Shown here in pieces: positions 49,826 through 58,929 of a stretch of 64,000 nucleotides of DNA (positions are counted from its first letter, which is position 1; each line of letters begins with the position of its first letter). The notes below the pieces were generated by a model. The model was not told the DNA's origin, searched no databases, and saw nothing but the letters and a program-made list of their open reading frames with translations. Both the position numbers and the translations under genes were made by a program. The stretch is from Pseudomonas hygromyciniae (GTDB lineage: Bacteria > Pseudomonadota > Gammaproteobacteria > Pseudomonadales > Pseudomonadaceae): contig NZ_CP070506.1 in the NCBI RefSeq assembly GCF_016925675.1, positions 432,501 through 496,500 on the forward strand, written 5' to 3'.

Positions 49826-51451
49826 TCAGAGGCTGAAACGCCCCACCATCCCATTCAAATCCACCGCCAGGCGCGACAACTCACTGCTCGCCGCACTGGT
49901 CTGGCTGGCGCCCGTGGCCGATTGCACCGACAAGTCGCGGATGTTCACCAGGTTGCGGTCCACTTCCCGCGCCACTTGCGCCTGTTCTTCTGCGGCGCTG
50001 GCGATCACCAGGTTGCGCTCGTTGATCTCGATGATCGCGCTATTGATGGTATCCAGGGACATCCCCGCGCCTTTGGCGATATTGAGTGTGGATTCAGCGC
50101 GCTCGGTGCTGTTGCGCATCGAGTCCACCGCCTGTTCGGTGCCGGCCTGGATACTGCCGATCATCCGCTCGATTTCACTGGTCGATTGCTGGGTGCGATG
50201 GGCCAGGGCCCGCACTTCATCGGCCACCACCGCAAAACCACGCCCGGCTTCCCCGGCACGTGCGGCTTCGATGGCGGCGTTCAGGGCCAGCAGGTTGGTC
50301 TGGTCGGCCAGGCCACGAATCACATCCAGCACCTTGCCGATATCCCGCGACTCTTCGGCCAGGGCGCCGATCAGCGTGGCGGTGCCCTGCACATCGGCGC
50401 TCATGCGTTCGATGGCGCTGACGGTTTCCTGCACCAGGTCGCGACCGTCGCCTGCAGAGGTCGTGGCGTTTTTCGAGGCTTCGGAAGTGCTGACCGCATT
50501 GCGTGCGACTTCTTCGACGGCGCTGGTCATCTCGTTGACGGCGGTGGCCGCCTGCTCGATCTCATTGTTTTGCTGGGTCAGGCCACGGGCGCTTTCGTCG
50601 GTGACGGCGTTCAGCTCTTCGGCAGCCGAGGCCAGTTGGGTGGCGGAGCCGGAAATGCGCTGCAGGGTGTCGCGCAACTTCTCCTGCATTTTATTCATTG
50701 CGCGCAACAGGCGGCCGGCTTCGTCATCGCCATCGACCTTGATCGACTGGGTCAGGTTGCCCTCGGCAATGTGCTCGGCGGCGTCCAGGGCTTGGGCGAT
50801 GGGCAGGGTGATGCTGCGGGTCAGCAGCCAGGCAAACAGCACGGTCAGTGCGGTGGACAGCACCAGCAGGGCCACTACCAGGTCAAAGGCCGAGTCATAT
50901 TGATCGGCAGCCTTTTGGTTGGTGGCATTGGCCATGTTGTTGTTGAGGTCCAGCAGGTGTGTGAGGGCCGCGTTGACCTGCTCGGAGTTGTTCAGCAATT
51001 GCGTGTTGAGCAGGGTGCGCAGTTCTTCTATCTGGTTGTTGCGCGACAGGCTCTTCATCCGCTCTTCAATCTGGTGGTACTGGCCCAGCAGGCGTACGTA
51101 CTCGTCGTAGGCCAAGCGTTCCTCACGGCTTTCGATCAGCTTTTCATAAGTGCCCTGGGCTGTACGAATCTGCTGGTTGCGCAGTTCAAAGGCTTCCAGG
51201 GTCTTCTGTTGCACGTCTGGCTCGCGGTTGGTCAGCAGGCGATAAGACAGGACACGCAGGCGCAGGGTCAGTTGGGTAAAGTCCTCGAGGGCGCGAATGC
51301 TCGGCACGCTGCTCTGGGTGATGTCTTCGGCGGCCCCACGGATCTTGCTCATCTGGTTCAGCGCAAAAATACCGAGAAACAACATCAGCGCACCAATGCA
51401 CGCGAAGCCGAGAAACGCGCGCGGCGCGATATTCATATTACGAAGAGACAT
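49826..51451 (-). CDS. Methyl-accepting chemotaxis protein
   Basis: This 541-residue chemoreceptor has a first membrane helix (about residues 12-33) and a four-helix-bundle periplasmic sensor (about 34-188, 4HB_MCP type). A second helix at about 190-212 is followed by a HAMP domain and the cytoplasmic signalling domain with the hairpin tip DQTNLLALNAAIEAARAGE-like sequence. No C-terminal CheR-binding pentapeptide is present. The ligand is unknown. The ATG at 51451 is chosen; the upstream open frame lacks a membrane start. Confidence 0.92.
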   Translation of the reverse strand: MSLRNMNIAPRAFLGFACIGALMLFLGIFALNQMSKIRGAAEDITQSSVPSIRALEDFTQLTLRLRVLSYRLLTNREPDVQQKTLEAFELRNQQIRTAQGTYEKLIESREERLAYDEYVRLLGQYHQIEERMKSLSRNNQIEELRTLLNTQLLNNSEQVNAALTHLLDLNNNMANATNQKAADQYDSAFDLVVALLVLSTALTVLFAWLLTRSITLPIAQALDAAEHIAEGNLTQSIKVDGDDEAGRLLRAMNKMQEKLRDTLQRISGSATQLASAAEELNAVTDESARGLTQQNNEIEQAATAVNEMTSAVEEVARNAVSTSEASKNATTSAGDGRDLVQETVSAIERMSADVQGTATLIGALAEESRDIGKVLDVIRGLADQTNLLALNAAIEAARAGEAGRGFAVVADEVRALAHRTQQSTSEIERMIGSIQAGTEQAVDSMRNSTERAESTLNIAKGAGMSLDTINSAIIEINERNLVIASAAEEQAQVAREVDRNLVNIRDLSVQSATGASQTSAASSELSRLAVDLNGMVGRFSL

Positions 51452-51725
51452 GAGTGGTCCTGGGAGAGGCGCGATCCGTGCGGCTTTGAGGCGGGGTAAG
51501 CATGACCTATCGGACATGCGACCAAAGTCTTGAGGGGCTGTGCGCTTTTGTCGCACCCGGCACGGATTGGCAGGGATTCAGGAACCAGATGGCGTAAATG
51601 CAGTCACTAAGGCTCCACAGCGTGGCCTGACCCGTGAAATCAGGGCTGCGCGCCAGGATAACCCTGGCTTCCACGGTGAATTTTCTTTATCGTCACCGCC
51701 CTTTGAAAAAGCCCGAGAATTCAAA

Positions 51726-51956
51726 ATGTTAGAAACATCCCTCAGCCAACTGGAACAACTGGTCAGTGACCTGGTGCAGCAGAATCAAGCATTGCTGGGC
51801 ACCAACGAATCCCTCAAGGCAGAACTGGCTCGCGCCAAGGATGAGAACGACAGCCTGCAACTGAACCTGATGGAACAGGAAGAAAAGCAGGGCGCCACCG
51901 CGGCCCGTATCCAGGCGTTGGTTGAGCGTGTGAGCGCAGGTCCTGTGAGCGCATGA
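51726..51956 (+). CDS. Small coiled-coil protein, TIGR02449-like (ZapB-like)
   Basis: This 76-residue acidic coiled coil (LSQLEQLVSDLVQQNQALL; heptads throughout) resembles the TIGR02449 family, small proteins encoded beside zapA in Pseudomonas. It probably works at the division ring with the downstream ZapA-like protein. The longer open frame from 51540 is unlikely because the family start is the ATG at 51726. It overlaps zapA by 4 bases. Confidence 0.8.
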   Translation: MLETSLSQLEQLVSDLVQQNQALLGTNESLKAELARAKDENDSLQLNLMEQEEKQGATAARIQALVERVSAGPVSA

Positions 51957-52246
51957 GTGAAGGGATAAAGGTCGTTTCGATTCTCGGTGAGGATTACTCG
52001 ATCAAGGCGCCGGATGGGGAAGACAACACCCTGCTCAAAGCCGTGACCATGCTCAAGGCGTCCTTGGCCACCACCAAGCAGAAGTACCCGACCCTGATCG
52101 GCGACAAACTGCTGGTGCTGGCGGCGCTGAATCTATGTGCCGAGCAGATCGAGATGCAGCAGCGTCACCAGCAGGAACTCGACCGTTACCAAGAGCAAGT
52201 CAGCGCCACGGTCGATGTGATTTCCAAGGCCATCGGCCAGCCCTGA
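51953..52246 (+). CDS. ZapA-like cell division protein
   Basis: This 97-residue protein has the ZapA layout: an N-terminal beta-hairpin domain (VVSILGEDYSIKAP) and a long C-terminal coiled coil after LLVLAALNLCAEQIEMQ. ZapA stabilises FtsZ filaments. It differs clearly from the ZapA usually encoded beside the 6S RNA gene in pseudomonads, so it may be a second copy. Its stop codon directly abuts the stop of the converging acyl-CoA dehydrogenase gene (TGATCA), leaving no terminator space. Confidence 0.8.
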   Translation: MSEGIKVVSILGEDYSIKAPDGEDNTLLKAVTMLKASLATTKQKYPTLIGDKLLVLAALNLCAEQIEMQQRHQQELDRYQEQVSATVDVISKAIGQP

Positions 52247-54049
52247 TCAGAACCATTCATCCTGCATGGCCAGGCACGTATCGTCCCGTGCCTGCAGGAT
52301 CGACAGTTCATGATGGCAGCCCGGTACCTCCCAGGTCAGGAAGTACCGGGCCGCTTGCAGCTTGCCCTTATAGAAGGCCACATCCGCTGCATTGCCTTTG
52401 GCCAAGCCTTCTTCGGCGCGGATCGCCTGTTCCAGCCAGCGCCAGCCAATCACCGTATGCCCAAATACTTTCAGGTATAGCGCCGAGTTCGCCAGGCTGC
52501 TGTTGACCTTGCCCTGGGCGAGATCCGTCAACAGCCCCAGGGTTACGCTTTGCAGGCGCGTCACCAACTGCTCCAGCGGCTCGCGCAGGGCCGTGAGTGA
52601 CGGATATTCCTGGGCCCGTGCACCGGTCTCGGCGATCAGGCGAACCAACTGCTTCAAACCCGCGCCGCCGTTTTGCGCGAGCTTGCGCCCCAGCAGATCC
52701 AGGGACTGGATGCCGTGGGTACCTTCGTGGATCGGGTTCAGGCGGTTGTCGCGGTAGTACTGCTCCACCGGGTATTCGCGGGTGTAGCCGTGGCCGCCGA
52801 GAATCTGGATCGCCAATTCGTTGGCCTTCAGGCAGAACTCCGAGGGCCAGGACTTGACGATCGGGGTCAGCAGGTCGAGCAGTTCATGGGCCTGCTTGCG
52901 TCCGGCTTCACTGTCCAGGGTGGTGGTGTCATCGAACAGCCGTGCCGCGTACAGGCCCAGGTCGAAGGCACCTTCCACATAGGCTTTTTGCGTGAGCAGC
53001 ATGCGCTTGATATCGGCGTGCTGGATGATCGACACCGGTGCGGTGTTCGGGTCCTTGCTGTCGGGCAGGCGGCCTTGCGGGCGTTCCCGGGCGTACTCCA
53101 GGGAATACAGGTAACCGGCGTAGCCCAGCATCACCGCGCCCATGCCGACGCCAATCCGCGCTTCGTTCATCATCTGGAACATACAGGCCAGGCCCTGGTG
53201 TGGCTTGCCCACCAGATAGCCGACACATTCGCCGTTATCGCCGAAGTTCAACGCCGTGGAGGTGGTGCCGCGCCAGCCCATCTTGTGGAACAGCCCGGCC
53301 AGCAACACATCGTTGCGCGGGCCCAGGCTGCCGTCATCGTTGACCAGGAACTTGGGCACGATAAACAGCGAAATGCCCTTCACCCCGGCCGGTGCGTCCG
53401 GCAGTTTGGCCAAGACCATATGCACGATGTTTTCCGACAGCGGGTGATCGCCGCCGGAGATGAAGATCTTGTTGCCCTTGAGCCGGTACGTGCCATCCGC
53501 CGCCGGCTCGGCGCGGGTGCGAATGTCCGACAGCGACGAGCCGGCATGGGGCTCGGTCAAGGCCATGGTGCCGAAGAATCGGCCTTCGATCATCGGTTGC
53601 AGAAAGCGTTGTTTCTGCTCCTCGGTGCCAAAACTCTCGATCAGATTGGCCGCGCCCATGGTCAGGAACGGGTAGGAGGTAGAGGCCGCATTGGCTGACT
53701 GAAAGTGCGCAAAGCAGGCCTGGGACAGGAGCGTCGGCAGTTGCATGCCACCGGCGTCGAAACTGCGGGCCGCGTTGAGAAAGCCTGCTTCGAGGAAGGC
53801 GTCGACTGCGGGTTTCACTTCCGGGATCAGGATCGCCTGGCCGTCTTCGTAGCGCGGTTCGTTCTCGTCACCCTTGCGGTTGTGCGGTGCGAAGTACTTT
53901 TCGGCGATGCTGCGCGCAGTGCCAATCGCAGCGTCGAAGGTTTCGCGATTATGTTCGGCAAACCGCTCGCGCTGGGTCAGGCCCTCGGCATCGAGGACTT
54001 CATACAGCTCGAAAGCCAGATTGCGGGAACTGAGGAGCGTCTCGGACAT
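52247..54049 (-). CDS. Acyl-CoA dehydrogenase, DmdC-type (about 600 residues)
   Basis: This 600-residue FAD enzyme is of the long acyl-CoA dehydrogenase type that includes DmdC (3-methylmercaptopropionyl-CoA dehydrogenase). It has the FAD-contact segment MALTEPHAGSSLSDIRT, FISGGDHPL, and the catalytic-base region NPIHEGTHGIQSLDL, with the glutamate in HEGTHG. The extra C-terminal domain (about residues 470-600) is typical of this subgroup. It oxidises an acyl-CoA to the enoyl-CoA; the natural substrate is not known from sequence. Confidence 0.92.
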   Translation of the reverse strand: MSETLLSSRNLAFELYEVLDAEGLTQRERFAEHNRETFDAAIGTARSIAEKYFAPHNRKGDENEPRYEDGQAILIPEVKPAVDAFLEAGFLNAARSFDAGGMQLPTLLSQACFAHFQSANAASTSYPFLTMGAANLIESFGTEEQKQRFLQPMIEGRFFGTMALTEPHAGSSLSDIRTRAEPAADGTYRLKGNKIFISGGDHPLSENIVHMVLAKLPDAPAGVKGISLFIVPKFLVNDDGSLGPRNDVLLAGLFHKMGWRGTTSTALNFGDNGECVGYLVGKPHQGLACMFQMMNEARIGVGMGAVMLGYAGYLYSLEYARERPQGRLPDSKDPNTAPVSIIQHADIKRMLLTQKAYVEGAFDLGLYAARLFDDTTTLDSEAGRKQAHELLDLLTPIVKSWPSEFCLKANELAIQILGGHGYTREYPVEQYYRDNRLNPIHEGTHGIQSLDLLGRKLAQNGGAGLKQLVRLIAETGARAQEYPSLTALREPLEQLVTRLQSVTLGLLTDLAQGKVNSSLANSALYLKVFGHTVIGWRWLEQAIRAEEGLAKGNAADVAFYKGKLQAARYFLTWEVPGCHHELSILQARDDTCLAMQDEWF

Positions 54050-54166
54050 GGCGGCTTACCTATGTGGGAATAGGCCGCAGTCTAAGTGCGCGAATAGAGG
54101 CGCGATAGCAAGATTGATCTGGGTGATGGAGCAGCAAAACACAACGTAAAGGTCTGACGCGGTCAA

Positions 54167-54451
54167 TGTAGGAGCTGGCTTGCCTGCGATGGCCATCGGT
54201 ATCTACACAATTTTTGCCGCAGCGCATAAATCCTGGCAGAGAGGGCTCTTGTGGCGAGCGGGCTTGCCCCGCGCTGGGCTGCGAAGCAGCCCCAGTAAGC
54301 CGAGTGCGGTGTATCAGACACTCCGTAGCGGCTGGTTTTGGGGCTGCTTCGCAGCCCAGCGCGGGGCAAGCCCGCTCGCCACAGGGGAGTTCGTCAGTGT
54401 CTGAAAGTTGTGTAGATACCTATGGCCATCGCAGGCAGGCCAGCTCCTACA
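54167..54451. repeat. Nested REP element, copy 2 (three palindrome layers)
   Basis: The 468-base gap 54050-54517 holds this repeat and the putA end. The outer REP arms run from 54167 (TGTAGGAGCTGGCTTGCCTG) to 54451. The inner unit 54198-54420 (223 bases) has terminal repeats GGTATCTACACAA and TTGTGTAGATACC. It encloses a REP of another class, whose centre here is enlarged by a further palindrome (GGGCTGCGAAGCAGCCCCAG against GGGGCTGCTTCGCAGCCCAG). The inner unit ends match copy 1 at 49645-49779. Confidence 0.8.
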
Positions 54452-54479
54452 TTTATCCGGTTTCGACAGATGCAATGCA

Positions 54480-54506
54480 GTGGGGCACCCATTGCAGGTG
54501 CCCCAC
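54480..54506 (-). terminator. Hairpin after putA, probable terminator
   Basis: A perfect 10-bp stem GTGGGGCACC/GGTGCCCCAC with a 7-base loop lies 12 bases after the putA stop. There is no clear T tract on the minus strand, so termination efficiency is uncertain. Confidence 0.5.
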
Positions 54507-54517
54507 TTTGGCAGTGA

Positions 54518-57500
54518 TCAGCCGATCGTCATCAAGCTCGCGTTACCACCGGCCGCAGCGGTGTTGACGCTCAACGCGCGCTCGATCACCAAACGCTCCA
54601 GCGCAATGTTGGTTTCGCCCGAAGACAGGCCATTGACCCCGACAATCGCGCCGCTGCGCTGGGCCACTTGTTGGCAAACCCCACGCAGTTGGTCGGAATC
54701 GCCATGGTGCAGGACCGCATCGAAGATCACTTCGTCCTTGGTCCAGTCGGCCACACGCTGGATCTTTGCCTGAACTTCCTTCGGCAACCGTGGGAACAGC
54801 GCCTTGGTCAGGTCAGATTCCGGCCACACCGCCGAGCTACCCACCGCCAGTACGGCCGCCAGTTGTGCCAGCAGATCGCCTTCCACTTCTGCCAGGCACA
54901 GTACGTGCTCGCGGGGCAGGATGGCGTAGCTGTTGCGCTCGCCAGTCGGGCCGGCCAGCAGGCGGGTAACACCGCTTTGCGATTGCGCAGCAAACTGGCT
55001 GCACAGCACGCTCAGGTCGCTGAACTTATTGCTTTCGGCCCAGGTTTTCAGGGCGGTCAACGGTTGGCTCATGGCGTCACGCAGGCGTACATCCGGCGCG
55101 GCCAGTGCGTCACCACGCACGAAGGATTGCTCGATCGCATCGGTAGGACGGGTCGACAGCAGGCGGTAAAGGTACAGCGGGCCACCGGCTTTCGGACCGG
55201 TACCCGACAAGCCTTCGCCGCCGAATGGCTGCACGCCGACCACGGCACCAACGATATTGCGGTTGACGTAGACGTTACCGGCATGGACGTTGTCGATCAC
55301 CTTGGCAATGGTCTCGTCGATACGGGTGTGCACGCCCAGGGTCAGGCCGTAGCCCGAGGCATTGATCTGGCCGATCAACTGGTCGATTTCCTTGCGCTTG
55401 TAGCGCACCACGTGCAGCACCGGACCGAAGATCTCCCGTTGCAGCTCGTCGAAGCTTTCCAGCTCGATCAGGGTTGGCATCACGAAGGTGCCGCGCTTGA
55501 TTTCTTCGCTGTCGGCAATCGCTACCTGGTACACGGTGCGGCCTTTGTCGCGCATGGCCTGGATGTGTTTCTCGATACCTGCCTTGGCTTCGGCGTCGAT
55601 CACCGGGCCGATATCCACGGACAGGCGCTCCGGGTTGCCCAGACGGCATTCCGCCATGGCACCCTTGAGCATTTCGATGACGCGGTCTGCCGAATCTTCC
55701 TGCAGGCACAGTACACGCAGGGCCGAGCAACGCTGGCCGGCACTGTCGAAGGCCGAGGAGACGACGTCGATCACCACCTGCTCGGTCAGGGCCGAGGAGT
55801 CGACGATCATCGCGTTCTGGCCACCGGTTTCGGCGATCAACGGGATCGGGCGACCCTGGGCATCCAGGCGACCGGCGACGTTACGCTGCAGCAGGCGCGC
55901 CACTTCGGTGGAGCCGGTGAACATCACGCCTTTGACGCGATCATCACCCACCAGGCGGGCACCGACGCTTTCGCCTTGGCCCGGCAGCAGTTGCAGCACA
56001 CCTTGCGGAATACCGGCTTCCAGCAGCAGACGCACGGCTTGCGCGGCGACCAGCGGGGTTTGTTCGGCCGGCTTGGCCAGTACCGGGTTACCGGCGGCCA
56101 GTGCGGCGGCGACTTGGCCGCTGAAGATCGCCAGCGGGAAGTTCCACGGGCTGATGCAGACCACCGGGCCCAGTGGGCGGTGGGCATCGTTGGTGAAATC
56201 GTTACGCGCCTGCACGGCGTAGTAACGCAGGAAGTCCACGGCTTCACGCACTTCGGCGATGGCGTTGGCGAAGGTCTTGCCGGCTTCACGGGCCAGCAGG
56301 CCCATCAGTGGCTGGATCTCGCCTTCCATCAAGTCCGCGGCACGTTCCAGGATCGCGGCGCGCTCGGCCGGTGGAGTGGCCTGCCAGATCGGAGCGGCAT
56401 TGAGGGCGCACTGGATCGCATTGTCGACGTCTTCGACGGTGGCTTCCTGGACGTGGCCGACCACATCACGCAGGTCGGAGGGGTTCAGCACCGGCGCAGC
56501 GGGTTCATTGCTGGAGGCGCAACCGAGCATCGGCGCGGCTTTCCAGTTGTTGTGCGCGGTAGCCAGCAACGCGCAGGACAGCGACGCCAGGCGGTGTTCG
56601 TTGGCCAGGTCGATGCCGGCCGAGTTGGCGCGGTCGCTGCCATACAGGTCACGCGGCAGTGGGATACGCGGGTGCGGCAGGCCGAAGCCGCCTTCCAGCG
56701 TCGCCATCTGCTCGATGCTGGCCACTGGATCGGCCACCAGCTCCTGGATCGAGATGGATTGGTCGGCGATGCGGTTGACGAACGAGGTGTTGGCGCCGTT
56801 TTCCAGCAGGCGACGCACCAGGTAGGCCAGCAGTGTTTCGTGGGTGCCGACCGGAGCGTACACGCGGCACGGACGGTTCAGCTTGCCTTCGGAAACCTTG
56901 CCTACAACCTGTTCGTACAGCGGTTCACCCATGCCGTGCAGGCACTGGAACTCGTACTGGCCGGGGTAATAGTTCTGGCCGGCAATATGGTAGATGGCCG
57001 ACAAGGTGTGGGCGTTGTGCGTGGCGAACTGCGGGTAGATGACTTCCGGTACCGACAGCAGCTTGCGTGCGCAGGCGATGTAGGAAACGTCGGTGTACAC
57101 CTTGCGGGTGTAGACCGGGTAGCCTTCCAGGCCTTCGACCTGGGCGCGCTTGATTTCGCTGTCCCAGTACGCGCCTTTTACCAGGCGGATCATCAGGCGG
57201 TGACGGCTGCGGCGGGCCAGGTCGATTACGTAGTCGATCACGTACGGGCAGCGCTTCTGGTACGCCTGGATCACGAAACCGATGCCGTTCCAGCCGGTCA
57301 GTTGCGGCTCGAAGCACAGGCGCTCGAGCAGGTCCAGGGACAGTTCCAGACGGTCGGCTTCTTCGGCATCGATGTTCAGGCCGATGTCGTATTGCTTGGC
57401 CAGCAGGGTCAGGGACAGCAGGCGTGGGTACAACTCGTCCATCACGCGCTCGTACTGGGCGCGGCTGTAGCGAGGGTGCAGGGCCGACAGCTTGATGGAA

Positions 57501-58471
57501 ATGCCCGGGCCTTCATAAATCCCACGGCCATGGGAGGCTTTGCCGATGGAGTGAATAGCTTGTTCGTACGAGGCCAGGTATTTCTGGGCGTCGTGTTCGG
57601 TGAGTGCGGCTTCACCGAGCATGTCGTAGGAGTAGCGGAAGCCCTTGGCTTCGAACTTGCTCGCGTTGGCCAGGGCTTCGGCGATGGTTTCGCCGGTGAC
57701 GAACTGCTCGCCCATCAGGCGCATGGCCATGTCGACGCCCTTGCGGATCATCGGCTCGCCGCTCTTGCCGATGATGCGGCTCAGGGACGAGGTCAGGCCG
57801 GCCTCGTTATGGGTGGCGACCAGTTTGCCGGTCAGCAGCAGGCCCCAAGTGGCCGCGTTGACGAACAGCGATGGGCTGTTGCCCAGGTGCGGATGCCAGT
57901 TGCCGGTGCTGATCTTGTCGCGGATCAGTGCGTCACGGGTGCCCTTGTCCGGGATGCGCAGCAGCGCTTCGGCCAGGCACATCAGTGCCACGCCTTCCTG
58001 GGACGACAGGGAGAATTCTTGCAGTAGACCCTGGACGATCCCGGCACGGCCGCCGGCGCTCTTCTGGTTGCGCAGTTTTTCGGCAATCGAGGCAGCCAGC
58101 TTGTTGGTGGCTTCGGCCATCTGGGCCGGCAGGCGGGCCTGCTCGATCAGCATCGGCACCACTTCCGGCTCGGGGCGGCGGTAAGCGGCGGTGATCGATG
58201 CACGTAGTACCGATTGCGGCAGAATGCTTTCGGCAAATTCGAGGAAGCACTGGTGGGCGTGGTCGTTCTGCACCTCACCGGCGTCGTCTGCGTCCTTGAT
58301 GCCCGAGCCGTTGAGCTCGGTCAGGGTTGCACCACCCTCGAGTTTCTCCAGGTAATTGAAAATTGCCTGCTTGATCAGCCAGTGCGGCGTGCGATCAATG
58401 GAGGTCGCGGCGGCCTTCAGGCGTTCGCGGGTCGGGTCATCGAGTTTGACCCCAAGGGTGGTCGTAGCCAT
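54518..58471 (-). CDS. putA: Trifunctional proline utilisation protein PutA
   Basis: PutA oxidises proline to glutamate in two steps and represses the put genes when proline is absent. The 1317-residue protein has an N-terminal ribbon-helix-helix DNA-binding domain (residues 1-45, MATTTLGVKLDDPTRERL) and a proline dehydrogenase barrel (GISIKLSALHPRYSRAQYER; LMIRLVKGAYWDSEIKRA). A P5C dehydrogenase domain follows, with PWNFPLAIF, ETGGQNAMIVDSS and the catalytic Cys in SAGQRCSALR, then the C-terminal flap domain. The ATG at 58471 gives the RHH start. It is divergent from putP across operator-like sites. Confidence 0.97.
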   Translation of the reverse strand: MATTTLGVKLDDPTRERLKAAATSIDRTPHWLIKQAIFNYLEKLEGGATLTELNGSGIKDADDAGEVQNDHAHQCFLEFAESILPQSVLRASITAAYRRPEPEVVPMLIEQARLPAQMAEATNKLAASIAEKLRNQKSAGGRAGIVQGLLQEFSLSSQEGVALMCLAEALLRIPDKGTRDALIRDKISTGNWHPHLGNSPSLFVNAATWGLLLTGKLVATHNEAGLTSSLSRIIGKSGEPMIRKGVDMAMRLMGEQFVTGETIAEALANASKFEAKGFRYSYDMLGEAALTEHDAQKYLASYEQAIHSIGKASHGRGIYEGPGISIKLSALHPRYSRAQYERVMDELYPRLLSLTLLAKQYDIGLNIDAEEADRLELSLDLLERLCFEPQLTGWNGIGFVIQAYQKRCPYVIDYVIDLARRSRHRLMIRLVKGAYWDSEIKRAQVEGLEGYPVYTRKVYTDVSYIACARKLLSVPEVIYPQFATHNAHTLSAIYHIAGQNYYPGQYEFQCLHGMGEPLYEQVVGKVSEGKLNRPCRVYAPVGTHETLLAYLVRRLLENGANTSFVNRIADQSISIQELVADPVASIEQMATLEGGFGLPHPRIPLPRDLYGSDRANSAGIDLANEHRLASLSCALLATAHNNWKAAPMLGCASSNEPAAPVLNPSDLRDVVGHVQEATVEDVDNAIQCALNAAPIWQATPPAERAAILERAADLMEGEIQPLMGLLAREAGKTFANAIAEVREAVDFLRYYAVQARNDFTNDAHRPLGPVVCISPWNFPLAIFSGQVAAALAAGNPVLAKPAEQTPLVAAQAVRLLLEAGIPQGVLQLLPGQGESVGARLVGDDRVKGVMFTGSTEVARLLQRNVAGRLDAQGRPIPLIAETGGQNAMIVDSSALTEQVVIDVVSSAFDSAGQRCSALRVLCLQEDSADRVIEMLKGAMAECRLGNPERLSVDIGPVIDAEAKAGIEKHIQAMRDKGRTVYQVAIADSEEIKRGTFVMPTLIELESFDELQREIFGPVLHVVRYKRKEIDQLIGQINASGYGLTLGVHTRIDETIAKVIDNVHAGNVYVNRNIVGAVVGVQPFGGEGLSGTGPKAGGPLYLYRLLSTRPTDAIEQSFVRGDALAAPDVRLRDAMSQPLTALKTWAESNKFSDLSVLCSQFAAQSQSGVTRLLAGPTGERNSYAILPREHVLCLAEVEGDLLAQLAAVLAVGSSAVWPESDLTKALFPRLPKEVQAKIQRVADWTKDEVIFDAVLHHGDSDQLRGVCQQVAQRSGAIVGVNGLSSGETNIALERLVIERALSVNTAAAGGNASLMTIG

Positions 58472-58543
58472 ATTTTTATCCTCATGGGTGCCACTACTGC
58501 GTGGCATCAGCTGGCGGCAAGATTAGCTTTGCGCAGTACGAGG

Positions 58544-58780
58544 TGCAACCGGGTGCAACCCATTTTCTTCATGAAATCCACGCTGCTCGTCAGAAATCAT
58601 TTTTACTCGACGGAATCGGCTGGGTATTGGTGCATTTGCTTCTGGATTTGGCTGTTCTTGCTCCGAAAAGGAGCAAAAAACCGCCGTTTGCCGAAAATCA
58701 TCCCTGGGTGCAACTTATTCTCGCGAAACTGGTTGCACCTTATTTGCTTTGTTGAATAGCATTCGCGCCCAAGGTGCAAC
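58544..58780. promoter_or_regulatory. putA-putP control region with five GTTGCA sites
   Basis: The 458-base divergent gap 58472-58929 carries five copies of GTTGCA, on either strand: 58544-58549, 58554-58559, 58709-58714, 58732-58737 and 58775-58780. Most are extended to GGTTGCAC. GTTGCA is the core bound by the ribbon-helix-helix domain of E. coli PutA, so these are likely PutA operators shared by putA and putP. No small gene was seen in the gap. Confidence 0.7.
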
Positions 58781-58929
58781 CAACTGCAAGGTTCGGTTCA
58801 TCGGCTGATGGCTTTCCTGGGGAAACGTCAGTCATAAATGCGCGGCATGCAGTTTCGTCTACAAGCTACTCTCTTGTAGGTGGGCTGACAGACCGCCGCT
58901 ACATAAAAACAAAGCCAGGGCGTAACTCA

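Noticed and set aside
54668..58027. Plus-strand frame of 1119 codons opposite putA
   Set aside because: It is the antisense shadow of putA, with no signal peptide, domain or ribosome site.
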